64,000 nucleotides of DNA. Origin: Diadema setosum (taxonomy: Eukaryota > Echinodermata > Echinoidea > Diadematoida > Diadematidae). Location: assembly GCF_964275005.1 (NCBI RefSeq), contig NC_092698.1, positions 35,001,662 through 35,065,661 on the forward strand. The letters are read 5' to 3'. Under the pieces are notes generated by a model. That model was given only the letters and a program-made list of their open reading frames with translations, had not been told where the DNA came from and did no database searches. Every line of letters begins with the position of its first letter. The first letter of the stretch is position 1. Both the position numbers and the translations under genes were made by a program. Positions 24,933-36,900 of this stretch are shown here, one piece after another.

Positions 24933-27900
24933 TATTATCATTATTAATATTCTCACAGAGATCATGCCCTTCTTCAGGAGATGACATCGATGGATCAGAT
25001 AGAGAGGATGTTGATGGTAAGTCTGTTTGTCGTTTGCAATCTACCGGTTGAGGTCGACATTATTTTGCCTTTCAGAAGATTGTTTGCAATGCCATAACAA
25101 CAACCGGTTCAGAGTGTGTAGTAAAGTGCAATCCTAAAGTTGATATCATTCACCGTTGTGTAGCATGGCACATATTCCAGTGCAGTGTATTACCCCTCTC
25201 CATGTACCATGGTACTTACCTTAATTGATTATAGCAAATGAGATCTCGGAGAGAAGTCCATTCCTGGGGGCCCATTTTATGAAAAGGGTTTACAATGAGT
25301 CATTGTGAATAGCAGTAGTTGTAGTTAATGCAGCAACAAGTGAAATCATTATCACTTATTGGTAGTTTCCTGACTGCTACCATAGTAACTGCAATTATTG
25401 CAGCTTACGATTATGACAACCCTTATCATGAAACAAGGCCCCAGAATGTCATCGTGGGCAGCTGTTCTTTGATACAATTAATATTGCCTCACAGATGCCA
25501 AAGTCAGAAACTAGTAACCATGACTCTTATGGTGCAATAATCAATCATTTTATTTGCCATAAAAACTTGAGACAGATGGTACATGTCATCCTGACAGTAT
25601 TTGCCAGTTTCTGATCTGTTTGCATTTCGATTCGTGTGGAGAATGTTAGGGCAGATGTTGCACATGAGGGAGATTGTATACCATGAAAGCACTACCACTA
25701 GATGAGATACATGTAAGAATTGTTGCACATACCAATCTGTCCAAATGCTGGCTGCCAGCGGATAGCCACAGTGCATTTCGTGTACGTCATATCTACTGTA
25801 AAACCAGAAATTTTTGTGACATGAAACGTTTGTGAATTCACCCTTGGAGCCAAAGGCCTTCTCAACAGCATGGAACTTTCAGGAATTACCAACATTAAAA
25901 AAAGAATGTATACCATTATAACTGCATGTATGAGTAATACAGGGATTTGTTGAACACACACTGCTGGACTATAGAAAAAACACAACAAAACTGAATGTGC
26001 ACTGCTTAACACATGTAGTTAAAAAGAAAAAAAAATGTGCACTACTAGTACACATATTAGTAGTTGACTTAAGAAGCATGCTGTTTGCATTCAATGCAGC
26101 TTTCATGTGCGTTTGACTTTTGCAAATATTTGCTCCTTTCCAAAATGTGCAAAAGTTTCATGCAAGCAGAAAAGTCTGGTTTTACAGTGTGTAAATCTTG
26201 ATAAAGTTCTACAGGCATCATCTTCCCGCTGAACAGTTGCTAGAGTATTTTTGCCGTCAATTGATGCCAATTATGTTCCATTTCCCTTTTTCACCTGAAA
26301 CGTATCACATGAAGTTTGACATGCATGTTATGTTTTTATCTTTGATCAGAATTGCTGTTTGCTTTTTGATATTTTCTGGAGAAATTTCAGTCCTCCAATA
26401 ATCACTGGAGAAGGAAGCCAGTTTACTTTGAAGCACTTTATTTTTCAGATATTAGAAATGTCAATGGAAATATATTTGGGTTTTGTTTTTGTTTTTGTTT
26501 TTTAATTGAATGCAGACATGTCCCATGTTTTGCTTTTTTGTTTGAGTTTTGTTTTAAGCTTTGGTAATAATGCATACTTTTTTTTTCAATGATCTGTTAT
26601 AAGTCATTGAAGATAAATCTAGATTTGCATACACAGTCCAGATTATTCATTTCTCTGTCTGTGTATGGTCACATGTTTTGGAAGAGTTAATATCGCTTTA
26701 CAATGATATCCAATCTTCCCCTATTCTGCACATGATAGACACACCATCTCACCGAAGTGTGGCTACCAGTAATTATGCGGGTAAATGATGTTAACCGCCT
26801 CATTTAACCTTCTGCTGCATGATGATTTTGTAATACGCATGGTCATGCTTTGGTCATCCTATCTCTCAGTTCACTCCTCTCGGAGGCCCAAAGCTCACTG
26901 GCATAGAAGATGTTATGCGGAGCATCTGGGCCCCAGAGAGAATATTATGCAAAATATCATTTTGTCGTTGAATTTTAGTTGAACTCATATATCCTGATTT
27001 CATTAAATTAATTCATTTATCACTAGTGACAATACACTCATGCGACATCTTGCGGAGACGACAACACAGTATTCAGAGATTATTTTTCTTACCTGCACAG
27101 AAGAATTTCATATTTACTGTAGTATATACTGTAGCCCGATCAGTAGTGAATATGAGACTAAACATTTAATTTTGATAAGATTATTATCAAGAACTGTAAA
27201 GTCCTAGAAGCAAATAATGGGAGGTGCAATTATATATCATTTGACAACCATGTGTCATTGCTGTAACATCGTAAGCTCTCTTCCCCCCCCCCCCCCTTTT
27301 TTTTTAATGAATGTGAAGTATTGTGAGCGTTGGGTTTGTTGGATTGTTTTTCAACACATATTGTATGCCACCACTTATCAAGACACAAGGATATATTTCT
27401 TACAGATGACAGCTCTATCTAGTTTACAGAAGTCACATGTGATTGCTTCATAGTTTGTCATGGACTATCTCAAGCTCAAAGCCATTCCATGTTCATTTTG
27501 ACTGCAGAAGATGTGGGGAAACCAACAAATAGAATAATATAAGCTGGAATAGAATCAGACTACAAATAAGGAAGTTATTGAATTTCAAAGTTTAACAGTA
27601 CATGCTCACCATGTCATAAACATGAGAGAAGCTTTACAGCTACATAACTTCCCCCACTTTGTTGATTAAACTTGTGCTTTTATGCTAATTTGGTATTACT
27701 TTGGAGTCACCTTGAAGATGGAATGGCGAACATTGAAATATTTATTTTCTCTTTGTTTCATTGATGATGTGAAAAAAGTGTAATATTGTTATACGCTGAT
27801 TCAGACCTGTTGCTGCCTTCAATATCCATATTTAGATGTGTGGCCATGAATTTTATTTGCTGAATAAATGTTGTCTTTCTTGTGATTTTGTTTGCTGTCT

Positions 27901-30900
27901 CATGCTGAGATTTCACATGCTGCCATGCTGTAATTCTGCCAATATTGTTGACAGTGACAACATTAGACTGTATTCTTATCGTACTTAACTCAGAAAGTGA
28001 CAGAATTTGTTTCAGTGCTACATGTATGTAAGTATTAGTTCAGCCACCACAGCTTTCTTAAGAATAAAAATAGTGAAGTTCCTGGTATTTCTGGTTTTGA
28101 TCAAATTGTCGAGGCTATCAGGCAATGAATGTGTAAATCACAATTTGTGTGTTTTTGTAACTGGAGATGGCACCACATAAAAGCCATGACTTTATGTGCC
28201 AGTCATTTCCCTCTAAAACTCTTTATGTTGTATTCAAAGGTTTCAGATACACTATTCTGCTCATTTTGTGGACCTTAATGATGAGTATCACATACATTTG
28301 GCCAGCTTGCATGATCACTGAAAAAAAAAAAAAAAAAAAAAAGGATTTGTAAAACCAGTTATTCAAGTTTAAAGGGTGTGTACAGTTCTGGTTGAGGTGA
28401 GGATTTAGCTTTTAACGTTTTGCGAGATCATCAGAAACCACTCTATGAGATGTCAAAGAGCATGCAATTCTAAGGGGTATCAAAAGTTTATGTGATGAAA
28501 ATTGGTTTTGAAATGGCCGAGATATCCAAAAACAAGGTGAAACAAAGAAATCCTAATAAAAGGTGTGGCCTGTCGCCTTTTATTATTATCACTTCTTTTG
28601 ATATCTCAGCCATTTGAAAACCAATTTTCAGCAAATAAACGTTGAATCCTTCTTAAAATTACATGCTCTTTCATATTTCATAACAGGTTTCTCAATATCT
28701 CACTAAGGAATGTTCAAAACATGAATCCCCACATTAACCAGTACTGTACAGTCCCTTTAAATGCGACCTGCTTTCATGTATGTGTGGAATAGATTAGTAT
28801 TACCAAATCTTTATGACACTGTATGTAAGGGATTATTCAGGGAATATCTCTGGTTGTTGCTGATGGTATAAAGTTTGTTCCAAAGCACGCCACTTCCAAA
28901 CTAGGCTGAGGACAAAATGTTGGGATTGTGCGGAAATTCTTAAAGAGGTTTAGTGTGAGATAGACATATTGGCCCAAATTCACAAAGGTGGTTTAAATTT
29001 AGTCCATGGTCTAAGACCATGGTCTAAAATAAGCATGAAATAGGTGTACCTTTGACATGCACATATATCAACGTGCACAAAAATTGAGGCATACAGTTGA
29101 GAACATATGGATGCAAAGGGTATGTTATCCATTGGGATATTGTATAGCCTATGTAGTAATCGCAGTTATTCTTTGTTTACCAAATTATGTAGTACTGACT
29201 TATCATATTTGCTTACAGTGGTACACTGGGTTTTTTTTATGCCTCCGCCACGAAGTGGTGCCGGAGGCATTATGTTTTCTGTCTGTTTTAACAAAATATG
29301 GTAAATGCGGTGTTCTATAACAGTACATGTAATCTACAGTTAATTTTAAATTTGTATATTTCATTTAAGGTGACAGCTCTTGTTCAGTTCGTTTTGTGTT
29401 TTCATTTCAAATTTTTTCAATTTTTTTTTTTAATTTTGCCCCGTAATGTTGCATGCACAGAATCGGATGGTGAGTAAATGCTTCTAGAGTGATTGTAGAT
29501 TTCAACTGCTTTTTCCTTTTTTTTTTTTTTTTTTTTTTTTGCACACTTTCATTCTGTTTGATGCCTTGTACTGTTATATGCACAGCTAATCATATGTCGA
29601 GTATCATTTTTCAACCACTCAACCACTCAACCACTACTTTCTTTCTTTTTTTCTATCTTCTCTCTGACTTTCTGTCCGTCTGTCTGTCTGTCTGTCTCTC
29701 TTTATCTCTATGTACCTACATTTGTATGCATTCTTTCTTTCTTTCCCACTCTTTGCACTGACTTCATCTACATTTTCCTTTCCAAAATATTTGGGGTTAG
29801 TAAAGAGAGATTCAGGTATTGATATGTACTTCCAACTACATACATTGTACAAGGGAAAGATGCACATCACAGGAATTGGACTCATGTAACAATTTTTTTT
29901 TTCAAACACCAATGTCTTTCTTTGTACAGTTTTGTGGTCAATTCAACAGAGTTCATATCAGATTTGAGTGTACACAACATGAAACCTTGTCACACAGCAC
30001 AGATCAGTCACATTGTCAGCGGTTCTATGTTGTAATGTTAACTACATACATCTGGGATATGGAATCGTTGTGTTATTCATTTAATATTTCATTGTGATCA
30101 TACTCACATCAAGTCGCCATTTTGATAAAAGTTAATAATTAGCTTGCACGTTGCAGCCATAGGTGCATACAGAGATCATATAGCCGTTCGTATTAGCTTT
30201 ATTTTCTATTGATGCCCTCATTCAAGAGTGAGTGCCCACTACCTGTTGTGCCCATGCATTACGTGGTCATGCCCCCAATGGCGGCATTATGGAAGGTATT
30301 TCTCCTGCTTTTCGGTAAGGCGCCCCATACTTGCAACAGGCAAGTGTTCATCATATAACTCACCCTACGGTGAGGTTTTGTTGTCCTGAGCAAGCGCCCC
30401 GACCCCCGACCTGCCAATTTTTGGTTAGAGAGATGCATGTTCCCTAACTCTCCCGTAAAGGGGGTTTTTCTTGTGCAATGATATCCAGTCCAAGAATTGT
30501 TAAAAGGGGGTGTATTTGACTTTTCGCCTGGAGATTTCTTATAGATAAGGGGTGTTTTATTTCTTTTTCTTTGGACTCCTGAGAAATTTAGAAAAGAGGT
30601 TAAACATTTAGGCCATGAGATTTTGATTTTTGTTTCTGATGAGTTCTGAGATCCCATTTCGAACACACACATGAAAAAATCTCTACGAAGGTATTGTAAT
30701 GACAGTACCTTAGATCAGGTAAGGGTGTCTGTTTTTAGATAGAGGGTTGGAATGAGAGTTCACCTGAGATATAGGGGTTGCATTGAGCAGCGTTCCAGAT
30801 TTAGGGGGGTATTCATTGCAGAAAAAGCTTACAGCAAACCTGTGAAAGGGGAGGGGGGATTCAGACATTTTGGTAGACATGAGATAGGGAGGTGCTTTCA

Positions 30901-33900
30901 AAATGGAGGGAAACAAGTAGGCCTATCTAAGAAATACTGAGTAGGGCAAGTGGGTTTGTATCACCCTGCCCAATGCAGATTTCAATCCCTACCAGAGAAA
31001 GAATGAACAGCAGTTGCTGAATTTGTATATTTCTCGAGAATCCAGTCATTTCGTAGTGAATGCAAGACATTCTAGCTGAAAACAGCTTTTGCCCACAGAA
31101 AGAAAATCGAAAAGATGATACAGGTTTTATGTGATGGCATGAATAGGTCACCTGTACAAACATTACTTACTGTGCCAGTGTTCACTTATTCAGTTTGTAA
31201 TGACAATGTGTATATGTTATTGGTCAGTATTGCATACAAACAAAAATACATCAGTACAAAATTCAGCATACATCTTTCTATCATGCTTCACATTGTTTGC
31301 CTGTTGTGCGATCATTTCAGTTGGAATGAATCACGTTTTTGTCTTGGAGGCTCTCTTTCCAGAGATTATGCCATGAAGGTGACATGTCAGTGGGCCGAAT
31401 GCATAAAACAAGCAATTGCTTGTAAGCAATTGCTTCAAGCAAAAGCACAAGCTCGTCTAGCAAAAGGTCTAGCTCAAGCAATTGCTTAAATCTATACCAA
31501 TGCATAAACTTTGCTTATGCTATTACCTTTTGCTTGTCCCGCACAAGCAATTGCTTGCGTTTTCAACAAAAGGGACTTCACGCCTGTGTGAACACAAGAA
31601 CAAAGGCGAGTGTGACAGCATGTATTTGAAAGGGCATGTGTGTGAGGAAACATTTCCTGACATAGCAGAAGAGCTATGAAATGCACATACAAACACATAC
31701 ACACACATCTATACACACACACGTATTACTGGCTGATTCCCATCACTGCGGCTTATAGTAGCCCGGATCTGCCAGATCGCACGCGGAGAGAGGTCTCCCT
31801 GCTCTCCACCGAAGTCAGACATCCCGATTTTCATCACATTTGCGTGCTAACCACTGGACATTCCCGGTGTTGAAATGAAAAAGTGTCTTACACGACTCAA
31901 GAGTAATTTCTTGTAGATTTATACCACTCCTTCACAAGTGTGGTCTTTCTTTCATGAATATGAAAAAAGGGAACGTTCCGGTTAAGCAAAAGCTCAAGCT
32001 CATTTTACAGAGCTTGGAAAATTGTAAGCAATTGCTAGCAAGAACTAGCAAAAGGTACGTTTTATGCATACGTTTTTAAGCAAATGCTTGGTCTCTAAGC
32101 AATTGCTTGTGCTTGCTAGCAAAAGCTTCTGCTCGCAAGCAATTGCTTGTTTTTATGCATACAGATTCGAGTAAAAGGCTAGCACAAGCAATTGCTAACG
32201 TTTATGCATTCGGCCCAGTGTTTGTTTGCAGGTGATCTAAATCTGTAATTTATTTCTATTTGAATTTCATACCAAGTGGCATGCATATATGAGCAAGTCA
32301 TGGTCTATATTGATGGTGTTTTTCACCTTTTGAATATAAACGGATGCTTTGTGTAAGAAGTAAAGTTTTTGGTTTGTGTGTTTGTGTTTTACAAATTACA
32401 ATTCTTCTTTATGCGGTATTTTCCTTCTGTGCATGGAGATGGGGGCATTTAAATGTTGCCATAGTAACACAATACTACAGCCCTACTCTCAGAGAGTATT
32501 TATAGCTTCTTTGTCATTATGATAATTTAATTACTTAAACTGTTGCTTGATGTAGATATATGCAAATTTTCCAAAAGGTTCACTCCTTAATGAAAGCAAG
32601 CAATTATTAAAGGGGTGAAGATATGATGTATGAGTTCTCTTCAATTTGTGTGCCCTGTGTACAAATGAAATAATTATGTAAGATCGCAACTGCCAATCTA
32701 CATCTTTAACAAACATGTCGAAAAAAGGAACCAGCAGGAATCAAACCTGTCATCTACTGCTTTCCGGGCAGGGACACCACCACCAGTTTATCCCTGGTTG
32801 CCAACAGTAGACGACAGGTTCGATTCCCACCAGTTCCTCTGTCCGACATCTTAAATTTAAAATGTAGATCAGCAGTTGCGATCTTACAAATTTCATTTGT
32901 ACAAAGGGCAGACAAAATGAAAAAAAATTATCAGCTGCCTCACAGTTGATGTTACCTTTAATGCAGAAACAGAAAAATCAGTGGATATCAATTTGATTTG
33001 TAATCGTGAAGGTATTCTAGCTCTCCAGAGTGTACTGGAATGTATCAAGTGATGGGAGAATGAAGTGCCACTTACCTCAATAATAAGTGATCCTCCAGTT
33101 GAAGGAGGAGTACTTGTCAGCCATGTTCACATTCATACGTTAACATACCATACCTCAGCCATGATTTGGATTGTGTTTGCTCTTTTCTGCCGGTAACAAC
33201 CATAATACAGCTGATATCATCAACATGATTAGCTTCTCATGTTTACTTGTGTCATTCTGTTATGTCATTTGTATATCTGCTGGAAATATTTTGAATGACA
33301 TGTATATTCATCTAATTATATGAATTTATATCATATGTGTTTGCATTTTGTGCTTACCGGTACTATCCTCTGTGTTTGATTATGGACTTTGATTCTTTTC
33401 CACAGCCAATTTGAAAGATTGCCTGTATATGTTGAAAACTTTGAGTCAGAACTTTGAGTCAGACACTGTTGTGATTTGAGCAACTTATAGCATGTGGATC
33501 TCATTCTTTTAAAATCTCTATAAGCAAAGCATACAGATCAATTTTATTTCATGTCTTTATGTACTCCTACCTTTAAATCTGTGATCATTGAATGTCCTTG
33601 AACATTTTGTATTATCAAAGTGCTGTGAAACATGGCAATTTTTCTACTCTGATATTTTGGTTGACTTTGTCAGTAAAGATAAAAATGAGTAGCAATACTA
33701 CCATGCCTGAGAGAAACCCAATCAATGGATACTCTTGAAATGCTTATGGATTGCCATTCCATTCATATGGGGTCTGTAAATTTTCTCTGTGAATGATCCT
33801 CTTTTCACTTAGCTTGTACTTTCTGCTTACTGAGTGCATTTCAATCATATCTGTTTTGTTGTGTTGGATGTGCTATCTGTTCAATATACCTCTATCAAAA

Positions 33901-36900
33901 CGGATGTGCTATCTATTCAATATACCCCTATCACAACGGATGTCCTATCTATTCAATAGACCTGCAACATATCACACCTCAGGTCTTTACACATTTATTT
34001 CATAATGCAATGAAGAATGTCTGCTCAATTATTGAATCATGGACAGTTTGTTGTTTCAGAGGATTATAACTCAGAACTAGTGAAAATTGGTGGTCATTAT
34101 TGATATTGCAGATATTATGAACTCATTCTGTAGTAACCTCTACGGAATCTGATAAGCCTATGCCAACTACAATTATTTCATAGATCCTCGAGGAGTAACT
34201 ATTGCATGCCTTATCACATAAAGTGCTTATTTCGTGCTAACTAGAATAAGCTTGGTGGTAATCTCATCTTTCTTATATCAAGTGTATTGGTATTTCATGA
34301 ACCGTGAATCAAATTAGCCCTTATATGATATTTTTTATTCATAATGAACATCTTACTTAGAGCTTGCAAACTCTCTTCCAAAATTTTGACTTAATCTTTC
34401 TCATATTATGTATCACATTGTTCTCAGGACAAGAGAGTGAAAACATCATATATGTAAAGACTCCCCAAGTTCAGCTGGAAGGCCACTCAAGCGTTCTCAT
34501 CGCCGCTGATTGGCTCGCTGGTGGAAAGCAGCTGGTTACGGCATCATGGGATAGAACAGCAAACCTCTATGACCTGGAGACATCAGCTATAGTTCATACT
34601 TTGACTGGTATAGCCTATGTCAGATTTCTCTTAGTTTTGAGTGGTATTCTTTGACTTGTGAGATGACAACCAAATCCATAATTTGATAGCTATACTATAT
34701 GTGTTGTATGGTACTGTAATTGTGCTTGACCCACAGTTATCTTTGTTAATTTGCAAAGGATTCAAAGAGCCTCTACATTATGCATGAGTACCATGCCCTT
34801 TTTATGTAAACTTTGTGATGGCAGAATAAACTTACTTTGGCTTGAGTATGTACATCAAAATGTAAATTCCTTTACATCTCTGAAGAGACTTACATATATT
34901 CCCTTCAAAATTTTATTTGACAGAATTACCCAAAGAAATAGCTCCTACTATTGCACAAATGTTACATTGACATTACACAACTTTAAATCATAACGATGAA
35001 GCTTATGGGTAAATTACACAGAGCATTTTTTCTCTTAATGAATCAAAAGTGAATGTCAATTTGATATTGGTATTGATTGTTATTTGCACTCTGCTGCATA
35101 GAGTGGCATGATACTTTAATACCACTGTGACTCTGCCTACTTCCCGACCAGGTCATGACCAGGAGCTCACCCATGCCTGTGCCCACCCATCTCAGAAGAT
35201 GGTGGTGACATCGTCAATGGACACCACCTTTCGTCTGTGGGACTTCCGTGACCCCAGCATACACTCCGTCAATGTATTCCAAGGCCATACAGAGTATGTA
35301 TTGAAGTGAATGTCTTTTTACCCTTTGTTTGCTGTGAGTGTTGATGAGTACAGATAACCCCATAGCATTGTACACACTGTCCAAAGTCCCTGGCACAGAA
35401 AGGGCTATAGAAGTGAAGACTTGCTATTCGCAAGCAGTGGAATATCTATTAAGGGCCCGCTCTTTCTATTGATGCCAATAAACTGAGAGGCATAATGCAG
35501 CATTCGCACGATCGTACAAGAATGGTTGCTCTGTCTTGTCCCACTGTAGTAACATTATCTGTCAAACACTATACTTTACTGTATGTGAACAGGCACATAT
35601 TGTTTTAAGATGCACTTGATTAGCCAGTGATTGTTGTTTTGAAGGTAATTAGTTTGATAGTATGTGACTTATTACAATTACTCATTTGATTCTCAGTAGG
35701 ATTTTGCTACCAAAAAACATCCCCACTGAAGTGTCGTAAATTCATACTGCTCCCCCCCCCCCCCCCCCCCGAATTCTTTTCCCTCCACAAACAACATTGG
35801 TTGGGTTTTGCAAAGGCGTGTTGCAAAGGAAAGCAACTGCAAAATACTGTGAAATACCAATTGTTGTTTGGAGATGCTTCATTCCATTACCACCACTGTC
35901 TTCCAGCTCAGTAACCTCAGCTGCATTTGCTTCGGGTGACAAGGTTGTGAGCGGGTCCGACGACCGGACAGTGAAGGTGTGGGATCTGAAGAACATGAGA
36001 ACGCCACTAGCCATGGTCAGAACAGACTCTCCAGTGAACAGGTAGGGACAGATGACCTTCTGTGTTGTTTTATTTTTGTTTGTTTGTTTTTTGTCTGTGC
36101 CCCGAAACTGTGGAATTTGCTTCCCTCTTCATATTTGTCAATCCCAAACCACAAAAATAGTTCCGTATATAGGCACAAGACCTACCAGTTGAATTTGTTG
36201 TAGTTATGTAGATATTCATTATGAAGAAGTGTAAAAAGTGTATGTATGTTTATGATCGTAATTATTTCAATAACCCTGTGTAATGATAAGTGCATTGCTT
36301 CTATGGCACTTTGTTATAAGTGTTTTAGTTTTTAGCCGTTGGCAATTACTAACTGAAAATATTGACATGCTCTCTCAAACTTTGTTGTTTTTCCTTTTGC
36401 TAGGCTATCCATATCACCAACCAGCAACATTATGGCGATACCGCAAGACAACCGAAATATCAGGCTCTATGATCTCAATGGAGTTCGTGTTGGGCGCCTT
36501 CCACGTAGTAACAGACAAGTAAGTTTCCATGGGAATTATATCTTCTTCTCTGTCAACTGTCCATAAGTTACTCACTGACTATATCTAATGCACTGACTCA
36601 CCAATTGTGTAATTTCTACCAATGTGGAGTGCAGTCAACTTCCCTGCATTGACCTTGCACAAGTAAAAAAAAAAAAAAAAAAAATTGGCTGATTATATCC
36701 TAAAGGGTAATAAACGTATGTTAATTTCATTTTATTGTGTAAGTCAAAAGATATTCTTTAGTCCTTCGGGTTCTACTTAGGTGAGGTAAGCTGTATGCTG
36801 AATTTCAGAAAGGAACTACCGGTAATTGACTCAAATGCATTTTTCCTTGTCCAATCAGGGTCACCATAGAATGGTGTGCTGCACGGCTTGGAATGACGAG

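Noticed and set aside
24622-24987. Frames with long Ile, Asn, Tyr or His runs on both strands
   Set aside because: They are translations of a trinucleotide microsatellite in the SINE tail in WDR37 intron 6.
31115-31489. 124-codon frame ending in Lys/Gln/Ala repeats
   Set aside because: Its repetitive end is the AAGCAATTGCTT foldback element read as protein, and the upstream part has no recognisable domain.
31399-32210. CRISPR-like array of short repeats
   Set aside because: The repeats are palindromic words in both orientations with irregular spacing inside a TIR-bounded element, in a eukaryotic intron.
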